Assembly: GCF_039889165.1 (NCBI RefSeq)
Contig: NZ_JAYMYY010000009.1
Coordinates: 62,001-126,000 of the forward strand
DNA from: Pseudocitrobacter cyperus
GTDB lineage: Bacteria > Pseudomonadota > Gammaproteobacteria > Enterobacterales > Enterobacteriaceae
DNA length: 64,000 nucleotides
Direction of reading: 5' to 3'
The notes under the pieces are model-generated. The model was given only the letters and a program-made list of their open reading frames with translations. It was not told the DNA's origin and did no database searches. The translations under genes were made by a program, and so were the position numbers. The stretch's first letter is position 1, and every line of letters begins with the position of its first letter. Below, one piece after another: positions 32,497 through 41,596 of the stretch.

Positions 32497-32533
32497 ATAT
32501 CGCCTTTAAACTCTTTTTCTCAGGGAGGTTACC

Positions 32534-33856
32534 TTGTTTCTCGCACAAGAAATCATTCGTAAAAAACGCGACGGTCACGCATTAAGCGACGAAGAAATTC
32601 GCTTCTTTATCAACGGCATTCGCGATAACACCATTTCAGAAGGGCAAATTGCCGCTCTGGCAATGACCATTTTCTTCCACGATATGGCGATTGAAGAGCG
32701 CGTCTCGCTGACCATGGCTATGCGTGATTCAGGAACCGTCCTTGACTGGAAAAGCCTTAACCTGAATGGCCCGATTGTGGACAAACACTCCACGGGCGGT
32801 GTGGGCGATGTAACGTCGCTGATGCTGGGGCCGATGGTTGCCGCATGCGGCGGCTATATCCCGATGATCTCCGGGCGCGGGCTGGGTCACACCGGCGGTA
32901 CGCTCGATAAACTGGAAGCGATCCCCGGGTTTGATATTTTCCCGAGCGATGACCGTTTCCGCGAAATTATTAAAGACGTGGGTGTGGCGATTATTGGGCA
33001 GACCAACTCGCTCGCACCGGCGGATAAACGTTTTTATGCCACCCGCGACATTACCGCGACGGTGGACTCCATCCCGCTTATCACCGCTTCTATCCTTGCC
33101 AAGAAACTGGCCGAAGGCATCGATGCGCTGGTTATGGATGTGAAAGTGGGCAGCGGCGCATTTATGCCGACCTATGAACTGTCGCAGGCGCTGGCGGAAG
33201 CGATTGTCGGTGTCGCCAACGGCGCTGGCGTGCGTACCACCGCGCTGCTCACCGATATGAATCAGGTGCTGGCATCCAGTGCGGGCAACGCCGTTGAAGT
33301 ACGCGAAGCGGTGCAATTCCTGACCGGCGAGTACCGCAACCCGCGTCTGTTCGATGTGACGATGGCGCTGTGCGTGGAAATGCTGATTTCCGGCAAACTG
33401 GCTAAAGACGACGCCGAGGCGCGGGCCAAATTGCAGGCGGTGCTGGATAACGGTAAAGCGGCGGAAGTCTTTGGTCGCATGGTCGCCGCGCAGAAAGGCC
33501 CGACCGACTTCGTGGAAAACTACGCCAAATATCTGCCAACCGCGATGCTCAGCAAAGCGGTCTATGCTGATGGCGAAGGTTTTGTCGGCGCGATGGATAC
33601 CCGTGCGCTCGGCATGGCTGTCGTGGCGATGGGCGGAGGCCGCCGTCAGGCATCTGATACGCTGGATTACAGCGTTGGACTGACCGATATGGCGCGCCTG
33701 GGCGATAGTATTGATGGGCAGCGCCCGCTGGCAGTCATCCATGCGAAGGATGAAAATAGCTGGCAGGAAGCGGCGAAAGCGGTCAAAGCGTCCATTCGCC
33801 TTGACGATGTCGCACCAGAAATTACACCGACAGTCTATCGCCGTATCACCGAATAG
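32534..33856 (+). CDS. deoA: DeoA, thymidine phosphorylase
   Basis: A 440-residue protein matching E. coli DeoA end to end, with the phosphate-binding KHSTGGVGD and the SGRGLGHTGGTLDKLE signature of thymidine/pyrimidine nucleoside phosphorylases. It converts thymidine and deoxyuridine to base plus 2-deoxyribose 1-phosphate. Translation starts at a TTG (32534) behind AGGGAGG, as in E. coli. Second gene of the operon. Confidence 0.97.
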   Translation: MFLAQEIIRKKRDGHALSDEEIRFFINGIRDNTISEGQIAALAMTIFFHDMAIEERVSLTMAMRDSGTVLDWKSLNLNGPIVDKHSTGGVGDVTSLMLGPMVAACGGYIPMISGRGLGHTGGTLDKLEAIPGFDIFPSDDRFREIIKDVGVAIIGQTNSLAPADKRFYATRDITATVDSIPLITASILAKKLAEGIDALVMDVKVGSGAFMPTYELSQALAEAIVGVANGAGVRTTALLTDMNQVLASSAGNAVEVREAVQFLTGEYRNPRLFDVTMALCVEMLISGKLAKDDAEARAKLQAVLDNGKAAEVFGRMVAAQKGPTDFVENYAKYLPTAMLSKAVYADGEGFVGAMDTRALGMAVVAMGGGRRQASDTLDYSVGLTDMARLGDSIDGQRPLAVIHAKDENSWQEAAKAVKASIRLDDVAPEITPTVYRRITE

Positions 33857-33908
33857 CGATATACTGATCTGATCGCTTTTTTGCAGCGCAAGATGTATGG
33901 AGAACAAG

Positions 33909-35132
33909 ATGAAACGTGCATTTATTATGGTGCTGGACTCCTTTGGTATCGGCGCAACTGAAGACGCCGATCGCTTTGGTGATGTCGGCGCAGATACGAT
34001 GGGCCACATTGCAGAAGCCTGCGCCAAAGGCGAGGCGGACAATGGCCGTAAGGGCCCGCTGAATTTACCGAACCTGACCCGTCTGGGGCTGGTTAAAGCG
34101 CATGAAGGCTCTACCGGTAAAATTGCAGCCGGTATGGATGGCAATGCGGAAGTCGTGGGAGCCTATGCGTGGGCGCACGAACTCTCTTCCGGTAAAGATA
34201 CGCCGTCTGGTCACTGGGAAATTGCAGGCGTACCGGTTCTGTTTGACTGGGGTTATTTCAGCGACCACGAAAATAGCTTCCCACAGGAACTGCTGGATAA
34301 ACTGGTTAAACGTGCGAACCTGCCGGGTTATCTCGGTAACTGCCACTCTTCCGGCACCGTGATTTTGGATCAACTGGGTGAAGAGCACATGAAAACCGGC
34401 AAGCCGATTTTCTACACCTCTGCCGACTCCGTGTTCCAGATTGCCTGCCACGAAGAGACTTTTGGTCTGGATAAACTTTATGAACTGTGTGAAATTGCCC
34501 GTGAAGAACTGACCGAAGGCGGATACAACATTGGCCGCGTGATTGCGCGTCCGTTTATTGGCGACAAAGCGGGTAACTTCCAGCGTACAGGCAACCGTCA
34601 CGACCTGGCTGTTGAACCGCCAGCGCCGACCGTGTTGCAGAAGCTGGTTGATGAGAAAGACGGGCACGTAGTTTCCGTCGGTAAAATCGCGGATATCTAC
34701 GCCAACTGCGGCATCACCAAAAAAGTGAAAGCCACCGGGCTGGACGCGTTGTTTGACGCGACCATCAAAGAGATGAAAGAAGCGGGCGATAAGACCATTG
34801 TCTTCACCAACTTCGTTGATTTCGACTCATCCTGGGGGCACCGTCGCGATATCGCCGGCTATGCTGCGGGTCTGGAGCTGTTTGACCGCCGTTTGCCTGA
34901 GCTCATGGAACTGGTCGGTGAGGATGACATTCTGATCCTGACCGCTGACCACGGCTGTGACCCAAGCTGGACGGGCACCGACCATACTCGTGAACACATT
35001 CCGGTTCTGGTTTATGGCCCGAAAGTGAAACCAGGCTCGCTTGGCCACCGCGAAACGTTTGCGGATATCGGTCAGACGCTGGCGAAATACTTTGGTACTT
35101 CCGATATGGAATATGGCAAAGCCATGTTCTGA
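33909..35132 (+). CDS. deoB: DeoB, phosphopentomutase
   Basis: A 407-residue alkaline-phosphatase-superfamily mutase, as in E. coli. Metal ligands lie in MVLDSFGIGATEDA, in TADHGCDPSWTGTDHTREH, and at the nucleophile threonine in SSGKDTPSGHWE. It converts (deoxy)ribose 1-phosphate to the 5-phosphate needed by DeoC. The ATG at 33909 is used, with GGAGA upstream; an in-frame ATG at 33897 overlaps that site. An internal deo promoter may lie before it, as in E. coli. Confidence 0.97.
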   Translation: MKRAFIMVLDSFGIGATEDADRFGDVGADTMGHIAEACAKGEADNGRKGPLNLPNLTRLGLVKAHEGSTGKIAAGMDGNAEVVGAYAWAHELSSGKDTPSGHWEIAGVPVLFDWGYFSDHENSFPQELLDKLVKRANLPGYLGNCHSSGTVILDQLGEEHMKTGKPIFYTSADSVFQIACHEETFGLDKLYELCEIAREELTEGGYNIGRVIARPFIGDKAGNFQRTGNRHDLAVEPPAPTVLQKLVDEKDGHVVSVGKIADIYANCGITKKVKATGLDALFDATIKEMKEAGDKTIVFTNFVDFDSSWGHRRDIAGYAAGLELFDRRLPELMELVGEDDILILTADHGCDPSWTGTDHTREHIPVLVYGPKVKPGSLGHRETFADIGQTLAKYFGTSDMEYGKAMF

Positions 35133-35150
35133 TAAAGGTGCGGCCTGATG

Positions 35151-35185
35151 CCCTCACCCCAGCCCTCTCCCACAGGGAGAGGGTG
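35151..35185. repeat. CCCTCACCC/CCCTCTCCC palindromic repeat, copy 2
   Basis: CCCTCACCCC, CCCTCTCCC, a 4-nt ACA-type loop and GGGAGAGGGTGA lie in the 78-bp gap between deoB and deoD. It is inside an operon, so transcription must pass it. Confidence 0.75.
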
Positions 35186-35210
35186 AAAATAAATTGATAA
35201 GGATAAAACG

Positions 35211-35930
35211 ATGGCTACCCCACACATTAACGCAGAAATGGGCGATTTCGCTGACGTAGTTTTGATGCCAGGCGACCCGCTGCGTGCGAAGCACATTGCT
35301 GAAACTTTCCTCGAAGATGTCCGTGAAGTAAACAACGTTCGCGGCATGCTGGGTTTCACCGGTACCTACAAGGGCCGTAAAATCTCTGTAATGGGTCACG
35401 GTATGGGTATCCCGTCCTGCTCCATCTACACCAAAGAGCTGATCACTGATTTCGGCGTGAAGAAAATCATTCGCGTGGGTTCCTGCGGCGCGGTGCGCCC
35501 GGATGTAAAACTGCGTGACGTGGTTATTGGTATGGGCGCATGCACCGACTCTAAAGTGAACCGTCTGCGCTTTAAAGATCATGACTTTGCGGCGATTGCT
35601 GATTTCGACATGGTACGTAATGCCGTGGACGCCGCGAAAGCGCTGGGCGTTGATGCGCGCGTCGGTAACATCTTCTCCGCAGACCTGTTCTATACGCCGG
35701 ATCCGCAGATGTTCGACGTGATGGAAAAATACGGCATCCTGGGCATTGAGATGGAAGCGGCAGGTATCTACGGCGTAGCGGCAGAATTTGGCGCGAAAGC
35801 GCTGACCATCTGCACCGTGTCTGACCACATCCGTACCCACGAGCAAACCACGGCCGCTGAACGTCAGACCACGTTCAACGACATGATTAAGATTGCGCTG
35901 GAGTCTGTACTGCTGGGCGACAAGGAGTAA
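35211..35930 (+). CDS. deoD: DeoD, purine nucleoside phosphorylase
   Basis: A 239-residue hexameric-type purine nucleoside phosphorylase of E. coli length. Marks are LMPGDPLRAKHIAE, GHGMGIPSCSIY, RVGSCGAV and EMEAAGIY. It phosphorolyses purine (deoxy)nucleosides. AGGAT precedes the ATG. Last gene of deoCABD; a perfect hairpin follows 31 bp after the stop. The yjjJ-lplA genes found after deoD in K-12 are missing. Confidence 0.97.
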   Translation: MATPHINAEMGDFADVVLMPGDPLRAKHIAETFLEDVREVNNVRGMLGFTGTYKGRKISVMGHGMGIPSCSIYTKELITDFGVKKIIRVGSCGAVRPDVKLRDVVIGMGACTDSKVNRLRFKDHDFAAIADFDMVRNAVDAAKALGVDARVGNIFSADLFYTPDPQMFDVMEKYGILGIEMEAAGIYGVAAEFGAKALTICTVSDHIRTHEQTTAAERQTTFNDMIKIALESVLLGDKE

Positions 35931-35961
35931 GTTGTCGCGCGTTCACGCTTGCTGAACTGCA

Positions 35962-35995
35962 TGCCACCTGATGCGCCCTGGCGCATCAGGTGGCA
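35962..35995. terminator. Bidirectional hairpin between deoD and dkgA
   Basis: TGCCACCTGATGCGCC and GGCGCATCAGGTGGCA are perfect 16-bp arms with only CT between them. It ends 4 bp before the dkgA stop codon and serves both convergent operons. No T tract follows on either strand. Confidence 0.7.
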
Positions 35996-35999
35996 AATG

Positions 36000-36827
36000 T
36001 TATCCGCCGAATTGATCCGGGTCAGGCCCTAAGCGTTTCCCCTGATCCAGTTTGGCAATTTCGCCCAGTTCGTCTTTATCGAGACGGAAATCCCAAACGT
36101 CAAAGTTAGCCGCAATACGCGCCGGCGTGACGGATTTCGGGATCACCACCAGGCCGTTGTCCAGGTGCCAGCGAATGACGATTTGCGCCGGGGTTTTGCC
36201 ATATTTATCCGCCAGTGTGCGAATAATTTTCTGGTCGAAAACGCCTTCACCACCCTGCGCCAGCGGGCTCCAGGATTCAGTTTGAATTTTGTGCGTCGCG
36301 TTCCATGCATGTAGCTGACGCTGCTGCATTAATGGGTGCAGTTCAATCTGGTTGATGACCGGTGCGACGCCCGTTTCATCAATAATGCGTTGCAGATGGT
36401 TCACCTGGAAGTTGCAGACGCCGATGCTTTTTACCAGCCCCTGCTTTTGCAGCTCAATCATTCCCTTCCACGCATCGACGTAGTGGTCGATTGCCGGCAC
36501 AGGCCAGTGCATCAGATAGAGATCGAGATAGTCCAGTTGCAGCTTTTCAAGGCTCTCCTGCAGGGCTTCGGCCGGGCGCTTTTGATCGTCGTTCCACAAT
36601 TTGCTGGTGATAAACAGATCTTCGCGCGGTACGCCTGCGGTTTGCAGCGCCTTGCCCACGCCATCTTCGTTCTTATAGGCCGCAGCGGTATCAATTGAGC
36701 GATAGCCGACCTCCAGCGCTTTATGAATCGCGGTAACAACCTCCTCGTTGCTTGCTTTCCACACGCCGAGACCCAGTTGCGGCATTACGTTGCCGTCCTG
36801 GAGCTTGATTACGGTTGGATGTGTCAT
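36000..36827 (-). CDS. dkgA: DkgA, 2,5-diketo-D-gluconate reductase A / methylglyoxal reductase
   Basis: A 275-residue NADPH-dependent aldo-keto reductase. The catalytic tetrad is readable as D46, Y51 (DTAAAYKNE), K76 (TSKLWND) and H107 (LMHWP). E. coli DkgA (YqhE) reduces 2,5-diketogluconate, methylglyoxal and other aldehydes. It follows yqhD after 128 bp in the same direction and is expected to be induced with it by YqhC. Confidence 0.95.
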   Translation of the reverse strand: MTHPTVIKLQDGNVMPQLGLGVWKASNEEVVTAIHKALEVGYRSIDTAAAYKNEDGVGKALQTAGVPREDLFITSKLWNDDQKRPAEALQESLEKLQLDYLDLYLMHWPVPAIDHYVDAWKGMIELQKQGLVKSIGVCNFQVNHLQRIIDETGVAPVINQIELHPLMQQRQLHAWNATHKIQTESWSPLAQGGEGVFDQKIIRTLADKYGKTPAQIVIRWHLDNGLVVIPKSVTPARIAANFDVWDFRLDKDELGEIAKLDQGKRLGPDPDQFGG

Positions 36828-36955
36828 GCATTTCTCCTTTTCTCTCTATGGCTTATCGTCACGGAAGCCCGATAAGATTTGTAAGATCAATTCTGGTCGA
36901 AATATGCAAAAACGAAAGCCAGACGCTAAATACTTAGGTCTGGCTTTGGGGGGGA

Positions 36956-38119
36956 TTAACGTGCCGCTTCGTAGATGCGACGGCTGACGTCGAGGGTGAT
37001 GTCCTGGTTTTCGCCCAGAGCGGTCATACCGTGCTCTTCAAGTTTTTTCAGCAGCGCCGGGATGGAGCTTCCGTCCAGACCGTAGTCTGACAGGTGCGTC
37101 GGCACGCCCATTTGCTCGAAGAAATTGCGGGTAGCGGCAATGGCGGCGTCGATTCGCGCATCGTCAGAACCGTCGGTGATATTCCATACGCGTTCCGCAT
37201 ATTGCAGCAATTTAGCGCGTTTGGTATCGCGTTTTTCATTCCACAGGGCAGGCAGCACGATAGCCAGCGTCTGGGCGTGATCAAGGCCGTGCATCGCAGT
37301 CAGTTCATGGCCCAGCATATGGGTCGCCCAGTCCTGCGGTACGCCTGCGCCGATCAGGCCGTTCAGCGCCTGCGTGGCAGCCCACATGATATTGGCGCGA
37401 ATATCGTAGTTTTCTGGTTCTTTCAGCGCTTTCGGGCCATCTTCCACCAGCGTCAGCAGAATACCTTCCGCGAAGCGATCCTGAATTTTGCCATCCACCG
37501 GATAGGTAACGTATTGTTCGACGGTATGCACAAAGGCATCCACCACGCCGTTGGCTACCTGACGCGGCGGCAGCGTGTAGGTGTAAACCGGATCCAGAAT
37601 AGCGAACACCGGTTGTACATGCGGCGACATAAAGGCGCGTTTATCACCGGTGGTTTTACGGGAAACCACTGCACCTTTATTGGATTCAGAACCGGTAGCC
37701 GGAAGCGTCAGAACGGAACCCATCGGAATCGCGCTCTTCACGTTGTTACCGTAAGTTTCCAGAATTTCCCACGGATCGATAGAGGCATCGTAATGCGCCG
37801 CTGCCGCGATGAATTTGGTGCCATCCAGAACGGAACCGCCGCCAACGGCCAGCAGGAAGGTGATTTTCTCGTCGCGGGCAATTTTTACCGCGTTCATCAA
37901 GGTTTCGTAAGACGGGTTAGGTTCAATACCGCCAAACTCGCGAACGTCCAGACCTTCCAGCGCTGTCAGCACCTGGTCCAGCACGCCGGTTTTCTTCACG
38001 CTGCCGCCGCCGTAGGTCACCAGCACGCGGGCATCAGCAGGGATTTGTTCGCGCAGATCTTTAATCACGCCTTTACCGAACAGAATGCGGGTCGGGGTAT
38101 GCAGATCAAAATTAAACAT
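36956..38119 (-). CDS. yqhD: YqhD, NADPH-dependent aldehyde reductase
   Basis: A 387-residue iron-type (group III) alcohol dehydrogenase fold enzyme. The cofactor loop is GGGSVLDGTKF, and the zinc ligands are in DAFVHTVEQY, GHELTAMHGLDHAQ. E. coli YqhD reduces short-chain and lipid-peroxidation aldehydes and is an oxidative-stress enzyme. It reads away from the divergent activator gene yqhC across 198 bp. Confidence 0.96.
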   Translation of the reverse strand: MFNFDLHTPTRILFGKGVIKDLREQIPADARVLVTYGGGSVKKTGVLDQVLTALEGLDVREFGGIEPNPSYETLMNAVKIARDEKITFLLAVGGGSVLDGTKFIAAAAHYDASIDPWEILETYGNNVKSAIPMGSVLTLPATGSESNKGAVVSRKTTGDKRAFMSPHVQPVFAILDPVYTYTLPPRQVANGVVDAFVHTVEQYVTYPVDGKIQDRFAEGILLTLVEDGPKALKEPENYDIRANIMWAATQALNGLIGAGVPQDWATHMLGHELTAMHGLDHAQTLAIVLPALWNEKRDTKRAKLLQYAERVWNITDGSDDARIDAAIAATRNFFEQMGVPTHLSDYGLDGSSIPALLKKLEEHGMTALGENQDITLDVSRRIYEAAR

Positions 38120-38317
38120 GGCTCGTTTCCTTCATCGGAGGATAGAAAAGAGGGTAGCGATAGATTGCTACCGGATGACGACTATTGTGGTCTTCAGAAG
38201 CCCTCCTCTCAATGCACATTTCTGTTAATGTCTTGCCCATTTCTCCATAGTGCTGGAGAAAAGCTGCAAACAGGTGAACAATGTAATCCTTAATTAATCT
38301 GGCTGGAGAGAGGGGAA

Positions 38318-39217
38318 ATGAACCGGGACGAGATTTGCGCACTGCTGACGGATAAAATTAAATTATTGAAAAATAACGAACAAAATATTAGCGCATGGGT
38401 GCCGGACATTCAACTTATCTACGGTACGCAGCCTGCCGCCCGCACGCCGGTAATGTATCGCCCTGGGATTATATTTCTCTTTTCTGGCTATAAAATTGGC
38501 TATATCAATGAACGCACCTTCCGTTACGATGCCAATGAGTATTTGTTGCTGACGGTACCGTTGCCGTTTGAATGTGAGACCTTTGCCACTGAAGCCGCCC
38601 CGCTGGCTGGATTGCGTCTGGATGTTGATATTTTGCAGCTTCAGGAACTGCTTATGGATATCGGTGAGGATGAGCTTTTTCAGCCATCAATGGCGGCAAG
38701 CGGCATTAACTCCGCGACGCTCTCGGATGAAATTCTCTGTGCCGCGGAGCGCCTGCTGGATGTGATGGAGCGTCCGCTGGAAGCGCGCATTTTGGGCAAA
38801 CAGATCATCCGTGAAATGCTCTTTTATGTCTTAACCGGGCCGCGCGGCGGAGCGTTGCTGGCGTTGGTTAGCCGCCAGACGCACTTCAGCCAGATAAGCC
38901 GCGTATTAAAACGTATTGAGAGTCAGTACACCGAAGCGCTTAGCGTTGACCAACTGGCCGCTGAGGCCAATATGAGTTTATCCGCCTTTCACCACAATTT
39001 TAAATCAGTGACCAGCACCTCGCCCCTGCAGTACCTGAAAACGTATCGTCTGCACAAGGCGCGAATGATGATGGTGCATGATGGACTGAAGGCCAGCGCC
39101 GCGGCGATGCAGGTGGGCTATGAAAGCGCATCGCAGTTTAGCCGGGAGTTTAAACGTTATTTCGGCATTACACCGGGAGAGGATGCGGCGCGATTACGCG
39201 CCATTCAAATCGTTTAG
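38318..39217 (+). CDS. yqhC: YqhC, AraC-family activator of yqhD-dkgA
   Basis: A 299-residue AraC/XylS-type regulator. The N-terminal part is a cupin-like sensing domain (AraC_N, about 25-170). The C-terminal part has two helix-turn-helix units (about 195-290) with LAAEANMSLSAFHHNFKSVT and MQVGYESASQFSREFKRYFG. In E. coli YqhC senses aldehydes and activates yqhD and dkgA, which lie divergently here as there. Confidence 0.93.
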   Translation: MNRDEICALLTDKIKLLKNNEQNISAWVPDIQLIYGTQPAARTPVMYRPGIIFLFSGYKIGYINERTFRYDANEYLLLTVPLPFECETFATEAAPLAGLRLDVDILQLQELLMDIGEDELFQPSMAASGINSATLSDEILCAAERLLDVMERPLEARILGKQIIREMLFYVLTGPRGGALLALVSRQTHFSQISRVLKRIESQYTEALSVDQLAAEANMSLSAFHHNFKSVTSTSPLQYLKTYRLHKARMMMVHDGLKASAAAMQVGYESASQFSREFKRYFGITPGEDAARLRAIQIV

Positions 39218-39232
39218 GCAAGAGCAGCGCCT

Positions 39233-39892
39233 TCAGGCGCTGCAATATTTCTTCTTAATCACTACCACCAGCGTACCGAGTAGCCCGGCCACCAGCAGGA
39301 AAATAGGCAGGATCATCAGGAAGGTCATCACCTGATCTTCGTGGCGTTTTACGAACGGGATCATGCTGATGGCGTAACCGAGGCTTGTCACCACACCTAC
39401 CCACAGCAGCGCGCTCAGCCAGTTGAAGAACTGGAAGCGACGATTCGACAGCCCGGAAATACCGGCCATTGTTGGCAGCAGTGTGCGCACAAACGCCAGA
39501 AAACGCCCGGCAAGCAACGCCAGCAGACCATGGCGGTCAAACATGCAGGTGGCGCGCTGGTGATATTTTTCAGGCAGTTGCGCAAGCCAGCCTTTCACCG
39601 TGCGCGTGTTGCCCAGCCAACGCCCCTGAATGTAGCTCAGCCAGCAGCCGAGGCTCGCGGCCGTCGTTAGAATAATCACCGTCGGCACAAACCCCATCAC
39701 CCCTTTGGCGATGAGTGCGCCCGCAAGCAACAACAGGCTATCGCCCGGCAGGAAGGAGGCCGGAAGCAGACCGTTTTCTAAAAACAGCGTGGCAAACATG
39801 ACCAGATAAACCACCCCCACAACGTGAGGATTCGCCAGCGCGGCAAAGTCATGCTGCCAGAGCGCGGCGACAATATCTTGAATGACGACCAT
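39233..39892 (-). CDS. yghB: YghB, DedA-family membrane protein
   Basis: A 219-residue inner-membrane protein of the DedA family with the conserved FLENGLLPASFLPGDSLL and GRFLAFVRTLLPTMAGISG stretches, whose acidic and arginine residues are needed for function. With YqjA it supports membrane potential and division in E. coli. The ATG at 39892 (CAGGAAAG upstream) gives the E. coli length; the frame extends to 40000 without support. It converges on yqhC with only 15 bp between. Confidence 0.95.
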   Translation of the reverse strand: MVVIQDIVAALWQHDFAALANPHVVGVVYLVMFATLFLENGLLPASFLPGDSLLLLAGALIAKGVMGFVPTVIILTTAASLGCWLSYIQGRWLGNTRTVKGWLAQLPEKYHQRATCMFDRHGLLALLAGRFLAFVRTLLPTMAGISGLSNRRFQFFNWLSALLWVGVVTSLGYAISMIPFVKRHEDQVMTFLMILPIFLLVAGLLGTLVVVIKKKYCSA

Positions 39893-40122
39893 GGACTTTC
39901 CTGTGGAACAGCATTTTTGTGTATTGTACTCCCGAATTGCCTGAAACTCTTTGATCCCCCACGCAACAACGCATGGGTGGCTGTTCAGGAATAAGAACAA
40001 CCTGGGCGGTATGGGTTTACGCCGGGATGTTCGGGCAATTCGGCAGGCAGACTGTTCTCAAAATCATGAAGCGCGGCGAGGCTTTGCGCGGGGCCCACTT
40101 CAGGAACATTGCTAACCAGACA

Positions 40123-40146
40123 GCCCGACGAGAAACGTCGCCGGGC
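40123..40146. terminator. Candidate metC 3' hairpin
   Basis: GCCCGACG, a GAAA-containing loop and CGTCGCCGGGC can pair with a bulge, 12 bp after the metC stop. No T run is obvious, so this is a weak call. Confidence 0.4.
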
Positions 40147-40157
40147 CTGTGGTCATT

Positions 40158-41345
40158 TTACACAATACGCGCAAAACCTGCTGCTAAATCCTGAATAAGA
40201 TCGTCAATGTTTTCTAAACCGACATGTAAGCGAATCAGTGTGCCGGTAAAGTCGACTTCGCCGCCGGGGCGGATCTCGGCTAACTGCTCGGGTTGGTTGG
40301 GCAATATCAACGACTCAAAGCCGCCCCACGAATAGGCCATGCTGAACAGGGAGAAGTTGTCGAGATATGCGGAAAGTTCAGCATCGGTAAGCCGTTTTTT
40401 CAGCACGAATGAGAAGAGGCCGCTGCTGCCTGTAAAATCTCGTTTCCAGTATTCGTGGCCTTTGCTGCCCGGCAGCGCAGGATGGTTGACGCGGGCAACC
40501 TGCGGATGCTGTGCCAGCCATTGAGCAATTTTTACGCTGCTTTCGTGGTGCTGGCGTAAGCGTACACCAAGCGTGCGCAGGCCGCGGCTGGTCATATATG
40601 CCGTGTCCGCATCCAGCATCTGGCCCATCAGATAGGCATTTTCGCGCAGTTGCGCCCAGCAGCGTTCATTAGAAACAGCGGTGCCGACCATCGCGTCAGA
40701 GTGGCCAATCAGATATTTAGTGCCTGCCTGAATTGAGATATCAATGCCGAAATCGAGCGCCCTGAACAGGACGCCAGCGGCCCAGGTGTTATCAATCATG
40801 ATAATCGCATCCGGGGCGACGTTACGCACGGCGGCGACAATTGCCGGAACATCGTGCACTTCCATGGTGATCGAGCCGGGAGATTCCAGGAACACGACCC
40901 TGGTGTTGGGCTGAATAAGGCTTGCGATGTCGCGGCCGATCAGTGGATCAAACCAGGTGGTCGTCACGCCGAGTTTGCCGAGAATTTTCGTGCAAAAATC
41001 CTGGCTCGGCTCATAGGCGGTATTGGTCATCAACACATGGTCGCCCTGTTCGACAAATGCCAGAATCGTATTGGCGACGGCCGCCGCGCCGCAGGGAAAG
41101 AGGGCGCAACCCGCACCGCCTTCCAGTTCACACATGGCTTCCTGTAGCGAGAAGTGCGTCAGTGTGCCGCGACGCCCATAGAAAAGCTCGCCTTTTGCAC
41201 GATTGCGGGTGGCATGTTTTTTCGCTTCAACGGTGTCGAAAACCAGCGAAGAGGCGCGCTGAATGACGCTGTTAACCGAACCCTGCGTGTACTTTTTACT
41301 CCGCCCGGCGTTGACCAGCGCGGTATCCAGGTGCTTATCTGCCAT
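40158..41345 (-). CDS. metC: MetC, cystathionine beta-lyase
   Basis: A 395-residue PLP enzyme, equal in length to E. coli MetC. The PLP lysine lies in QAGTKYLIGHSD, and the cofactor aspartate in IMIDNTWAAG. It cleaves cystathionine to homocysteine, pyruvate and ammonia in methionine synthesis. Tandem Met boxes start 20 bp upstream of the ATG, showing MetJ control. It diverges from exbB. Confidence 0.97.
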   Translation of the reverse strand: MADKHLDTALVNAGRSKKYTQGSVNSVIQRASSLVFDTVEAKKHATRNRAKGELFYGRRGTLTHFSLQEAMCELEGGAGCALFPCGAAAVANTILAFVEQGDHVLMTNTAYEPSQDFCTKILGKLGVTTTWFDPLIGRDIASLIQPNTRVVFLESPGSITMEVHDVPAIVAAVRNVAPDAIIMIDNTWAAGVLFRALDFGIDISIQAGTKYLIGHSDAMVGTAVSNERCWAQLRENAYLMGQMLDADTAYMTSRGLRTLGVRLRQHHESSVKIAQWLAQHPQVARVNHPALPGSKGHEYWKRDFTGSSGLFSFVLKKRLTDAELSAYLDNFSLFSMAYSWGGFESLILPNQPEQLAEIRPGGEVDFTGTLIRLHVGLENIDDLIQDLAAGFARIV

Positions 41346-41364
41346 TTTTATCCTGCCTATTTTT

Positions 41365-41380
41365 ATACGTCTGGACGTCT
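41365..41380. promoter_or_regulatory. Tandem MetJ boxes upstream of metC
   Basis: On the minus strand AGACGTCC and AGACGTAT stand side by side, each one or two changes from the Met box AGACGTCT. Adjacent 8-bp boxes are what dimers of MetJ with S-adenosylmethionine bind. Confidence 0.9.
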
Positions 41381-41514
41381 AAACTAGCACGATTGTTGAA
41401 AGATGTACCCGCTGCTCTGACATAAAGCAGAAAATTTTATCAAAAAGCGCGGAGGTGACTTTTTTACTGCGTAAGCGCAAGGAAAATAAGTATGATTTAA
41501 GCCAGTATGCAAAT

Positions 41515-41533
41515 ACTAATGAGAACTACTATC
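41515..41533. promoter_or_regulatory. Fur-like box upstream of exbB
   Basis: ACTAATGAGAACTACTATC matches the Fur consensus at 13 of 19 positions, 64 bp upstream of the exbB start. E. coli exbBD is Fur-regulated. Confidence 0.65.
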
Positions 41534-41596
41534 AATTCGACGTCGTTTTGATATTATTATGCTCAGATTTTGTGAAATATGTCCTGGAGATACAGA

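Noticed and set aside
32729..34144. 471-codon open frame on the minus strand
   Set aside because: It is antisense to deoA and deoB and crosses their junction, so it is a shadow of real genes.
37094..38293. 399-codon open frame on the plus strand
   Set aside because: It is antisense to yqhD, with arginine/histidine-rich content typical of shadow frames.
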